Shown here: positions 55,318 to 64,000 of the stretch, piece by piece
How the letters are laid out: each line of letters starts with the position of its first letter
How positions within the stretch are numbered: position 1 is the stretch's first letter
Assembly: GCA_963576725.1 (NCBI GenBank)
Contig: OY755238.1
Span: forward strand, 31,056,145 to 31,120,144
Origin: Azorinus chamasolen
Taxonomy: Eukaryota; Mollusca; Bivalvia; Cardiida; Solecurtidae
Reading direction: 5' to 3'
DNA: 64,000 nt
The notes under the pieces: generated by a model
What the model saw: the letters and a program-made list of their open reading frames with translations, nothing else
What the model was told of the DNA's origin: nothing
The model's database searches: none
Position numbers and translations under genes: made by a program

Positions 55318-55796
55318 GTATGTCTTTATTGACTATACCTTATTCCCTTATGTCTTGATTGACTGTACGTTATATCTCGATGTCTTTATTGAGTGTACCT
55401 TATATAATCATTTATGTATTGACTATGTTATATCCCTTATGTCATTTTTTAAATGATAATTGACTGTATATTATATCCCTTTTGTCTTTATTGAATACTA
55501 TATTTCTCTGATATCTTTATTGACTGTTCCTTATACTCCTTATGTTGTATTAACTGTACCTTATATCTCTTATGTCTTATTAACTGTATTTTATATCCCT
55601 TACATGTATATCTTTATTGATTAACCTATATCTCTTATGTCTTCATTTACTACATTATTATATATCCCTTATGCCATTATTGACTGTATCTTATATCCCT
55701 CATGACTTTATTGACTACCTTATATCCCTTATGTCTTTATGGACTGAACCTTATAATCTCTTATGGCATTATTGACTTCCGTATATCTCTTATGGC
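55318..55796 (+). repeat. Degenerate minisatellite CTTATATCCCTTATGTCTTT, left part
   Basis: About 14 imperfect units of roughly 30-35 bp (TATGTCTTTATTGACTGTAC, CTTATATCCC). The array begins directly at the candidate donor site. It is split by the A4 copy 3 and Penelope-tail insertion (55797-58506) and resumes at 58507-59076, then again for a few bases after D at 60165. The insertion of mobile elements into it gives several empty-site comparisons. Confidence 0.7.
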
Positions 55797-58140
55797 TTTT
55801 TAGCTCACCTGAGCTAAAGGCTCAAGGTGAGTTATTGTGACCGCCTGTGGTCCATTGTCCGTCTGTCTGTCCGTTCACTTTTATTCAAATGACTTCTTCT
55901 CCTAAACCACCAAATTTCACAGAAGTGTACCTTAGGGTGTCCTCTATCAAGATTGTTCAAATCATGACCCGGGCAAAAAATGGCCCCGTCTCACTACTTT
56001 TAAAGGTGTTTTTTTTTTTAATCTTTAAAAATCTTCCTCTCTAAAACCACAATTTCTAGAGCTTTGATATTTTGTATATAGCATCATCTAATGGTCCTTT
56101 ACCAAGTTTGTTCAAATGATGACGCCTGGGCCAAAAATGGCCCTGCCCTGGGGCTTGTAATTTTTACATAGACTTATATAGGGAAACCTTTAAAAATCTT
56201 CTTGTCTGAAACCACATAATCTAGAGCTAAGATATTTGGTATGAAGCATCACCTAATATACCACTACCAAGTTTGTTCAAATAATGACCCCTGGCCCAAA
56301 AATGGTCTCACCCTGGGGCTTTAGACTTCTTAACATCAGAAACTACAGTTAAAAAGTTTCCCCCTTAGCAATTTCCTCACAGATATTTCCCTTGTCTCAT
56401 CAGCATAGCCATAAGGAACAAAGGGAGATAACTGCATTGGAGTTCTAGTACCTCCTGAATAGTTATTCTATTTATAAGTATTTATAATAAAATATGGAAG
56501 GTGGATCAGTGTAGCTGTTTTAGAAGGCATAGAAACAGATCTATCAAATTCCATTAGCAAACAGCAGACCTTAGCAAACAGCAGACCCTGATCCTATAGG
56601 AACCACCTTATCTGGGTCTACTCTGTTTGCAGATGTGTGAAAACAAGTTTATATGAGGGAAATTAAGGGTTAAATAGACTTCCTCACATCAGAAACTATA
56701 GTTAAAAGGTTACAGCACTGGGCAGTAAAATATCTCCAGGTCAATGCATGACTCTTAACTCTTTGCACGCTAGTGGTGAAACTGTGATTACCTATGCAAA
56801 CAGTTTCGATCCAGATGAAAGGCCGTATAATGCGGCGTCTCATCAGGATCCAAACTGTTTGTCATCTTAACCATATTTTTGCAAAAAATGAAAGTAAGTT
56901 TATTTTAAGAATTGAAGCAGATGACAATAACTTTTTGTTGCAGACGAAAAATTAAAGGCATTTTGAAAGGAAAGTTGACCCATTAACCCCATAGTGTGTA
57001 GTGTGAGTGATTTGTGGTGCTACACAGGGAATTTCACAGCTAGATGTTATCATAGGTCTTTGCACAATGTTATGTTTGTTTCTGCAGTTAATTTATGTGA
57101 TTGGAAAAAAAAAATTTAGTTTCATTATGATCATTTGTTTTAATAAATTTTATTATACGAGTCTTCATTAATTGCATTTAGTTGAAATTTAGGTGTTTAA
57201 TAAAGTCTTTTCTCCTTGCTACTAATTGTATTTATTTTAATTTGATTTTTAAAACAATTAATTCTTATAAATTTCAATTGTTAAAAAAACTAATGACCAG
57301 TTTAATTGACTTATCATCAGATATTCACACCTAGAGCTAGAATTATTTCTAAACACCTATTAACCCTTTACCTGTTTGCTTTGACAAAAATTGATCTGGG
57401 TCTACTCTGTTTGCTAATGCGTAAAAACATGTTATTTCCATAAAGAGAAGTTTTAGCTTTGATAAAAACTGTAAAATCAAATCTATATCTTGTCAAATGC
57501 AAACAGAGCAGACCCTGATCAGACAGCTTCTATAGGAGCTGTCTGATCTGGTCTACTCTTATTTTTAATGCATAAAACACATTATTTCTGTGAAGAGAAG
57601 TTTTTGCTTTGACAAAAACTGTAGAATCAGATCTATATTGTGTCAAAATAAACAGAGCAGACCCTGATCAGACAGCTTCTGTAGGAGTCGTCAGAACTCT
57701 GATCCGGGTCTACTCTGTTTGCTAATGTGTAAAAACAGGTTTATATGAGGGAAAGGGTTGAAAGATTTTTAAAGATATTTTTATTGGTCATTTCTCACAA
57801 AAACTGGCATTATGTACTGCCTAGCACTTTATTTGCCTATATACCTGGATCAAGGTAAAATTGCATAGCTTTATTGACGTCATTTGAATTTCTCAAAGAC
57901 CAGTTTTAGGCATTTTGACCTAAGGCAAAATTGGCACAAGTTGTAAACAGTTTAGATCTTGGTCAACCAGTCACTTGGTATTAGATCTAAATTCAGTTCA
58001 AGTTTATTCAGCACTGAAAGGGTGAAAGCAGTGCACTAAGCTTCCATCATCTGCTAGAAATGTTGTCCACTGAAAAATTAACATTGTCAATATATTACTG
58101 TAACTCTGGTGAGCCATATAGGGCCAATGGCCCTCTTGTT
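55797..58140 (+). mobile_element. A4-type HINE-like element, copy 3
   Basis: The head TTTTTAGCTCACCTGAGC pairs with CTCAAGGTGAGTTATTG. The CCGTCTGTC run is very short. The body matches copies 1 and 2 but is more diverged: a small internal duplication (TTAGCAAACAGCAGACC, 56560-56580) and sequence around 57060-57270 not aligning with them. It ends CTCTGGTGAGCCATATAGGG, CCAATGGCCCTCTTGTT. The left flank is minisatellite and the right flank is a Penelope-like tail. Confidence 0.72.
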
Positions 58141-58506
58141 AGGTGGATACAGTTACTTCACTTAAATATGTTTTCGTTTTACATGCACTTTACCACTGTA
58201 GGTACCATCATGGTTGTTGTAGATTAGTCTGAGAGGGGATACATTTTTTTACACTGTCTCTTAGTGTGGGGATGGAATAAGTGTGAGGTTGGGCGCCCAA
58301 AAACCGGTTTAACCCCCCCAGTGACTTTTGTCACTGACCGTTCCAAGGCGGTACTTCCATCTTCCCCCTATTTTATGTTTATTTTGTCATTGTACTGTGT
58401 CTCTCTGTGTCTGTTATATACAAGTTGTACTTTGTTGTCGTGATGCTGTTTGAGCATTGGTGTGTTTTGTATGCGGTGTTTCCTGCATGACTCTTACATG
58501 TACTTT
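58141..58506 (+). repeat. Penelope-like 3' tail fragment with structured block
   Basis: AGGTGGATACAGTTACTTCA to CATGACTCTTACATGTACTT matches the tails of copies 1 and 2 from 27005 and 32590 on. The block at 58278-58370 has GGGCGCCC, AAAACCGGTTTAACC, AGTGACTTTTGTCACTGACC and CAAGGCGGT with all stems intact. Its 5' edge meets the A4 terminus exactly, and minisatellite resumes at its 3' edge. It is a 5'-truncated insertion into the array. Confidence 0.65.
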
Positions 58507-59076
58507 TCTTATATCCCTTATGTCTTTATTGATTGTACCTTGTATCCTGATTTTATTGACTGTACTTTATAACTCTTATGTAAATTATGGGACATACTGG
58601 CACTGCGCATAGAATGTTGCATTCACAGACAGATAAACTTACGGAAAAGATTAGCTTATTTACCAATGTCCTAAATAAATTCTATTTTATTATTATTCTT
58701 ATCTATATATAAGTATTAAATATATTTTATTTTAAAGGTTCTGTAATTTACGCATTATTGTACAGTAAATGTATCTTTGTGAAGCGCTTTTGAACGCACA
58801 TATCCTGTATGAAAAGAGCGCTATATAAATGTGGTATAATAATAATAATAATTATGTCTTTATTGACTACGTTATATCCCTAATATCTTAATGACTGTAC
58901 CTTATATCTCTTATGTCTTTACCGACTGCATTGGCATCTCATATGTCTTTATTGACTACCTTATATGTCTTATGTCTTGATTGACTATACCTTATATATC
59001 CCCTATATCTTTAGTGACTGTACCTTATATTCTTTATGTCTTATAGACTGAACCTTATATCTCGGATGTCTTTATT
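58507..59076 (+). repeat. Minisatellite, right part, with a LINE/SINE tail inside
   Basis: Units like those at 55318-55796 (CTTATATCCCTTATGTCTTT) run on both sides of an insertion at 58582-58851. The right part ends CTCGGATGTCTTTATT, where the D element enters. Confidence 0.65.
58582..58851 (+). mobile_element. Short retroelement with a CR1/L2-like 3' tail
   Basis: The last 75 bases read GTGAAGCGCTTTTGAAC ... GAGCGCTATATAAATG then (AAT)n. This is the hairpin tail (AGCGCTTT ... AGAGCGCT) common to many L2/CR1-type LINEs and the SINEs that copy them. TTATGT stands on both sides (58576-58581 and 58852-58857), a probable target duplication, though it is also part of the minisatellite unit. No A or B box is seen in the first half, so a 5'-truncated LINE is as likely as a SINE. 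Confidence 0.6.
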
Positions 59077-60164
59077 ATGTCTCCCCCCTTTAGCGGAGGG
59101 AGACATATTGATGTTGTGCCTTCTGTCTGTCCGTCCATCAGTCCGTCTGTCCGTCCATCTGTCTGTCTGTTAAAATTCTTGTGCAGCTAACTCCTCCTAC
59201 ACCATTTATGGGATTTCCTTCAAACTTTTACATATGTATCAGCTATATGTGAGGATGGTCATGTAGTTTGGAATTTTGGCTGCAACAATTTTGACAGAAG
59301 TTATGGCCCTTTGTATTTTTTCCTTATATAGAATATATAGCGAAAAAATCTTGTGCAGCTAACTCCTCCTACACTATTTGAGGGATTTACTTCAAACTTT
59401 CACATATGAACCAGCTATATGTGAGGATGGTCATGTGGTTTGGAATATGGGCTGCAACAATTTTGACAGAAGTTATGGCCCTTTGTAGTTTTTCCTTATA
59501 GCGAAAAAATCTTGTGCAGCTAACTCCTCCAACACTATTTTCCTTATACAGAATATATAGCAAAACAATCTTGTGCGCCAACTCGATTTTCCTTGTATAG
59601 AATATATAGCGAAAAAATCTTGTGCAGCTAACTCCTACACTATTTAAGGGATTTACTTCAAAGTTTTACATATGAACCAGCTATATGTGTATTTGAGGGA
59701 TTTACCTCAAACCTTTACATATGAACCAGCCATATGTGAGGATGGTCATGTGGTTTGGAATTTTGGCTACAGCAATTTTGACAGAAGTTATGACCCTTTG
59801 GAGTTTTTCCTTATATAGAGTAATAGCGAAAACGTCTTGTGCAGCTAACTCCTCCTATATACTATGTAAGAGTTTTCATTCAAACTTTTACATATGAACC
59901 AGTAGTGAGTATGGTCATGTGGATTGGAATATGGTCTGCAACAATTTTGACAGAAGTTTGGATTTTTTTCAAATATGAAATTTATAGGGAAAACTAGTGT
60001 TTATAGATGTCTACAAAAGTTTACAGATAACCAATCTGTATGTGATGCACAACCAATCTATATGTATCTATGTATCTCTTGGTTACAACTTTTATTCCTC
60101 TTATGGGTGCGGGGGCTGGGTACTGGGGGGAGACATGTGTTTTTCTCAAAAACAAACTCTAGTT
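59077..60164 (+). mobile_element. HINE-like element, family D, complete, with readable target
   Basis: It starts ATGTCTCCCCCCTTTAGCGG, folding with GGAGGGAGACAT, then CTGTCTGTCCGTCCATCAG. About five monomers follow (ATCTTGTGCAGCTAACTCC, ACATATGAACCAGCTATATG, TTTGACAGAAGTTATGGCCC). It ends GGGGGGAGACATGTG, TTTTTCTCAAAAACAAACTC, TAGTT. The left flank ends GTCTTTATT and the right begins GACTGTC. The minisatellite reads GTCTTTATTGACTGTAC, so the insertion lies after TT with no target duplication. Confidence 0.78.
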
Positions 60165-60499
60165 GACTGTCTTATATAATTCATTGTTTTCTTACTATGT
60201 ATGGTTTCCTACAAAGTGTACGTAGTGTGTAATGAGTTACACTGCAGTCACCCTATTGGACCTGGTAGTGTGTGGCATTTTGAAGTTCTTTGTCCATAGT
60301 TGAAGACATTTCTTTTGTATCTTGATAAATTAAACCTCTCATATAAACGCATTTGCCCACAGAGTAGACCCAGATCAGATGGCTCTTACAGGAGCTGTCT
60401 TATCAGGGTCTGCTTTGATTGCTTATTAAATTATAATAGATCTGACTCTACAAGAACTCTATCGAAATGTCCTGCGTACATACGCAATTATAAACTTCT
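60165..60499. other. Unassigned, with one family Q hairpin
   Basis: 60353-60428 reads CAGAGTAGACCCAGATCAGA, TGGCTCTTACAGGAGCTG, TCTTATCAGGGTCTGC, a family Q copy. The rest (GTACGTAGTGTGTAATGAG and so on) is not recognised. Confidence 0.45.
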
Positions 60500-62374
60500 T
60501 TTTAGCCAAAGTGCCAGGTGGGGTATTGTGAGGGGGCAGTGTCCGGCATCCGGCGTCGTCAACAATTTACTTAAACATCTTCTTCTCTGAATGGAAAAGT
60601 AGTGAAGTCAAGCAGGCAAAGCCACATACAAGACGCAACCACCACCAAAACACCAGTAGACAGCATGACACACACACATACACACACACAACCACACACT
60701 CAAACGCACACTCACACACGAGATGAACACAGAAAACACAAACAGACACACAAGAACCAGAGACAAACACTCCATACATGAACAAAATCAAAAGCACAAA
60801 GATGCAAGGCAAACAAAAGGAAGGATGACAAAGAGAGTACCGCCTTGGCACAGTCAGTAGCAAAAACACCACTGGGGGTTTAAACCGGTTTACGGATGTC
60901 CTTACCTCACACTTCTCTCAAGGTCACCCTAGCTTTACAAATAGTGTAAATAAAGGTATCCCCGCAGGACTTACCCACAACATAGATGACGGTGAACACA
61001 GGACAACATGTAAAACATAGCATAATAACTGTGGCAATCTGTCAAATATGTACTCAATGACTTTGCTGAAATCAGAGCACCTGTAGGTAAGCCGTGACCA
61101 CAAAGCCTAGAGCTTTGATATTTGGTATGTAGCATCATCTAATGGTCCTCTACAAAGAATGTTCAAATTATGACCCCTGGGCCAACAATGGCCCCGCCCC
61201 GGGGCTTATCAGTTTTTTCATAGGAAAATCTTTAAAAATCTTCTTCTCTGAGACCTTAAGGCCTACCCCTTTGATATTGGGTATGTAGCATGATCTAATG
61301 ACCTCTACAAAGATTGTTCAAATTATGACTCCTGGGCAAAAATGGCCACGCCCCGGGGCTATCAGTTTTCATAAGAAAATCTTTAAAATCTTCTTCGGAC
61401 TGTAAGGAATAGACCCATGATATTTGGTATGTAGCATCATTGAATGGTCGTCTACAAAAATTGTTCAAATTATGACCCCCGGACCAAAAATAGCCCGCCC
61501 CGGGGCTTATCAGTTTTTCATAGGATAATCTTTAAAAATCTTCTTCTCTTAAACCTTAAGGCCTAGATCTTTGATATTTGGTATGTAGCATCATCGAATG
61601 TTCCTCTACGAATTTTGTTCAAATTATGACCCCGATCCAAAAATGGCCCCGCCCCCGGGGCTTATCAGTTTTTTTATAGGAAAATCTTTAAAAATCTTCT
61701 TCTCAGTAACCGTAAGGCCTAGACCTTTGATATTTGGTATGTAACATGATCTGATGGTCCTCTATAAAGAATGTTCAAATTATGACTCGGACCGAAAATG
61801 GCCCCGCCCTAAGGGCTTATCAGTTTTACAATAGGAAAATATTTAAAAATCCTTCTCTCCGAAACTGTAATGCCTAGACCTTTGATATTTGATATGTAGT
61901 ATCATCTAATGATTGTCTACCAATATTGTTCAAATTGTAACCCCTGGGCCAACAATTGCCCCGCCCCATGGCTTATCAGTTTTTGTATAGGTAAATCTTA
62001 AAAAATCTTCTTCTCCGAAACTGTAAGGCCTAGACCTTTGAAATTTGGTATGTAGTATCATCTAATTGTTTTCTACCAAGATTATGAACCCTGGACCAAA
62101 ATGGCCCCGCCCCTGGCTTATCAGTTTTTCAAAGGAAAATCTTTAAAAATCTCCTGTGAAATTGTAAGGCATAGACCTTTGAACTTTTTATGAAGCATCA
62201 TCTAATGTTCCTTTATTAAGATTGTTCAAATTTTAACCTCCAAGCCTAAAATTATGGCCCTTGGTTTCATATTGGCCCCAATCTGAAGCTGATTTATTTT
62301 TACATAGAAATACAGTGTAGGCATAAGTCTATAGTAACCAGGTGAGCGATTTAGGGCATCATGGCCCTCTTGTT
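60500..62374 (+). mobile_element. A1-type HINE-like element with a Penelope tail inside
   Basis: The head TTTTAGCCAAAGTGCCAGG and a GTCCGGCATCCGGCGTCGTC run are followed by one monomer start (CATCTTCTTCTCTGA). The Penelope tail (60592-61096) comes next, then the monomers continue (ACCACAAAGCCTAGAGC on). About eight monomers follow, ending CCAGGTGAGCGATTTAGGG, CATCATGGCCCTCTTGTT. The last unit is the diverged end form (CCAATCTGAAGCTG, TACATAGAAATACAGTG) also at 6140-6870 and 21780-21875. Confidence 0.72.
60592..61096 (-). mobile_element. Penelope-like tail, second subfamily, minus strand, exact junctions
   Basis: Read on the minus strand it has CATTGAGTACATATTTGAC, AGTGTGAGGTAAGGACATCC, GTAAACCGGTTTAAACCCC, AGTGGTGTTTTTGCTACT, GACTGTGCCAAGGCGGTACT and finally GCCTGCTTGACTTCACTACT. 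A TG/GT-rich stretch lies between (60665-60760). Joining the A1 flanks (CTTCTCTGAA and ACCACAAAG) restores the normal monomer exactly, so there is neither target duplication nor loss. The long minus-strand frame at 60567-60872 (VCVFCVHLVCEC) is the TG-rich stretch. Confidence 0.7.
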
Positions 62375-62559
62375 TTCCTGATACAGATCCCTTTGGACAC
62401 ATTTACAAGCAGAGTAGACCCAGATATAAACATATTATTGTGTAAATTATTTCTGCAGTTTAAATGTAATCCTGATGAAACGTGTTTCGATAAACCCGCT
62501 ATAAATGCCTTTTCACACTTTTCTGCAAACATAATAGACCTAGATCATAAGCTACTTAT
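62375..62559. other. Unassigned short stretch
   Basis: A plus-strand open frame runs 62342-62572, partly in the A1 terminus; its unique part (KLFLQFKCNPDETCFDKPA) is not recognised. A degenerate family Q half (AGCAGAGTAGACCCAGAT) is at 62409-62426. No further evidence of a gene. Confidence 0.3.
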
Positions 62560-62692
62560 TATAAACCTCTAAGCAAAGTTATAGGGGGTATACTGGAATC
62601 AAGATTGTCTGTCCGCCTATCCATCCGCCCATATGTCCCAGATCTCCAGATAAGATGCGTTACAAATTTAAACATTTTAAGAATATCTCCTT

Positions 62693-62794
62693 TATTTCTT
62701 CACCAAACCATATTATACTGTGAACAAACTTTAGAATCTCATCGAAGGGACGATTCTTAACAGTGGTTACAGTATAGGGTTTGGTGGAGAAATG
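62693..62794. repeat. Diverged long palindrome, relative of 12015-12115
   Basis: ATTTCTTCACCAAACC and ACTTTAGAATCTCATC on the left pair with GGACGATTCTT and GGGTTTGGTGGAGAAAT on the right, with several mismatches and one extra segment near TACTGTGAAC. The shared AGAATC..GTC centre and GGGTTTGRTGGAG ends tie it to the palindrome in the MITE at 12015. It is older or more decayed. Confidence 0.65.
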
Positions 62795-62942
62795 ATGAGT
62801 TAAGTATTTGTGTATGCACCCTTGTCTGTAGCTCTGTTTACATAGACAAAATTTTGTCCTCGCTTCTTCTACAGTTTTTCACCACGTTTGCTGAAACTTT
62901 ACTGGAATTCTTCCTATTATGAGAACTTGAGCACCTGCAATT

Positions 62943-63165
62943 TTAGCTAACATGAGCAAAGCTTTATGGAGACTTGAATGTCCGTCATGTGTAGTGCGTC
63001 GTCAACAATTTGCTTGTGAACACTCTAGTGATTACAATTTTAGTTCATTTCTTCATGGAACTTGGTCAGAATGATTGTGCTGATAAAATCTCGGACAATC
63101 TCGAAAGTGGGTCTTGTGTGGTTAAACACTAGGTCACTATGTCAAATAGTAGGAAAACCTCGTGA
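62943..63165 (+). repeat. A2-type fragment
   Basis: TTTTAGCTAACATGAGCAAAGC with GTCCGTCATGTGTAGTGCG, then CGTCAACAATTTGCTTGTG and one and a half monomers to GTAGGAAAACCTCGTGACC. No 3' terminus: the B-like body resumes at AATAACAGTTTTATAG. It is 5' complete and 3' truncated. Confidence 0.6.
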
Positions 63166-63742
63166 CCAATAACAGTTTTATAGTTTATCTGTTTCCTTAC
63201 AGTTATGTCCCTTTGAATTTTGATCAGTTGATCGGTCTGTTTACTTTTTTCTCGCGGCTTCTCAGCAACTGCTCACTGGAATCCAATGAAACTTGACATG
63301 ATGCTTTGTCATGAAGAGGACATCGCATCCAATTATAGTTTTCCAGCTGATTGATTTTCTTACAAAGTTATGCCCCTTTGTTTAAAAGTTTTGTGTTGGT
63401 CCATCTGTTGAATTTTATTCCGCCCAGTTTCTAAGTAACCGCTAATTGGAATCCAATGAAACTTGACATGATGCTTTATCATAAAAAGGATATGCACATC
63501 AAATAATAGTTTTCCAGTTTATCTATTTCCTTACAGAGTTATGCCCCTTCAAATTGAACAAAACTTTTTCATGTGACAGTCACGTTTGTGGGGGTATTAA
63601 TCACATTCAGTGATAGTTCTTGTTCTCCTGTACTTCATTTCAAACTTCATTATTTCATATACAGTAACACCTCTCTAAGCCAGACTTTTAGTTAGTATAA
63701 ATATCTGTCTTGGAGACAGGTGGCTGGATGACAGTCATCCCA

Positions 63743-64000
63743 GATAGCAAACATATGTTGGCCCAACGTCGGAAACTTACGTTGGCCCAACGTATTCTTG
63801 CTCGTTGGGCCAATGTTGACCCAACGTGTTGGCAAGACATTGGGCCAACGTCTAACGGCCAACTTAAATACCCAAAGCCAACACTATGCCAACCATTTGC
63901 CAACATTAATACGTTGGCCCAATGTAGGGCCGTCAAATGACATCGTTTGCCAACATTTATACGTTGGCCCAATGATGGGCCAACGTCAAATAACATATCG
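63743..64000. repeat. Palindromic ACGTTGGGCCAA minisatellite, open to the right
   Basis: ATCCCAGATAGCAAACATATG leads into repeated TTGGCCCAACGT and ACGTTGGGCCAA words spaced 15-40 bp (63759, 63782, 63810, 63840, 63912, 63964). Each word is half of the palindrome TTGGCCCAACGTTGGGCCAA. The start CCCAGATAGCAAAC looks like a transposon end, but the other end is outside the window. The 75-102 codon frames on both strands are readings through the repeat. Confidence 0.55.

Larger units (their letters stand above)
62560..63624 (+). mobile_element. B-like HINE-like element (family L)
   Basis: The head TATAAACCTCTAAGC pairs loosely with AGTTATAGGGGGTATA; GTATACTGGAATCAAG is as in B2 elements. A short TCTGTCCGCCTATCCATCC run follows. 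Two monomers lie near the end (CGGCTTCTCAGCAACTG, GGAATCCAATGAAACTTGAC, GAGTTATGCCCCTT). It ends GTTTGTGGGGGTATTAATCAC, the hairpin ATCACATTCAGTGAT and AGTTCTTGTT. A palindrome (62693-62794) and an A2 fragment (62943-63165) interrupt it. Confidence 0.6.

Noticed and set aside
60567..60872. Minus-strand 101-residue frame rich in Val and Cys
   Set aside because: Derived from a CA/TG-rich stretch inside a Penelope-like tail.
63688..63996. Overlapping frames of 102 and 76 residues on opposite strands
   Set aside because: Both read the palindromic TTGGCCCAACGT words; overlapping antisense frames are expected from such repeats.

Overview
The window reads as a repeat-saturated stretch of a eukaryotic genome, most likely a bivalve mollusc. 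This rests on the repeat types: GCTCACC-ended elements followed by CCGTC runs, AACAGTTTGGATCC palindromes, and the style of the Penelope-like, Gypsy and LINE relics. I cannot name the species. I see no intact host gene. At best there is one candidate internal exon (55216-55317), whose neighbouring introns would be filled with transposons. There are no rRNAs, bacterial-type operons or CRISPR arrays. One tRNA-like/SINE head is visible.

The dominant component is a superfamily of elements (called families A to L here) with one architecture. A 5' terminal word folds as a hairpin with the sequence just after it. A (CCGTC)n or (GTCGG)n simple run follows, then a body of tandem monomers of about 150-190 bp. 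The inverse of the 5' word appears near the 3' end, followed by a short 3' hairpin and a terminus such as CTCTTGTT, TCTAGTT or CCTTGTT. Several are nested inside recognisable hosts, so empty sites can be compared. These insertions fall at T-rich/TT targets with no visible target duplication. That pattern matches non-autonomous Helentron-type rolling-circle elements (HINE/DINE-like); the assignment is inferred, the architecture is read directly.

Layout: 1-11.2 kb is a nest of A, B, C and G elements. 11.3-13.4 kb holds a LINE endonuclease relic split by a minus-strand B element carrying a TA-flanked MITE and a long palindrome. 13.5-19.9 kb has J, A1, a large K array and A4 copy 1. 20.0-22.1 kb is a LINE reverse-transcriptase end split by an A1 element. 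22.6-34.2 kb contains two decayed Penelope-like copies interrupted by H and D elements and flanked by A2 arrays. 34.2-35.6 kb has a TRIM-like direct-repeat pair and element E. 35.6-38.0 kb is a decayed gag-protease-integrase retroelement with a candidate 3' LTR. 38.1-42.3 kb is a third Penelope-like fragment with a three-deep nest. 42.4-47.7 kb is lower in repeats and includes a P-element-like THAP relic. 47.7-50.2 and 55.8-58.1 kb hold A4 copies 2 and 3. 50.2-55.2 kb is AT-rich with palindromic repeats and a foldback-like element. 55.2-64 kb has the candidate exon, a split minisatellite, D, A1, B-like and Penelope-tail insertions, ending in a palindromic minisatellite that runs off the window.

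The nested insertions give a relative history. Penelope-like, LINE and older B elements are the hosts; A, D, F, G, H and I elements were inserted later. A 75-bp perfect palindrome is present in one Penelope-like copy and absent from another, which fixes its ends.
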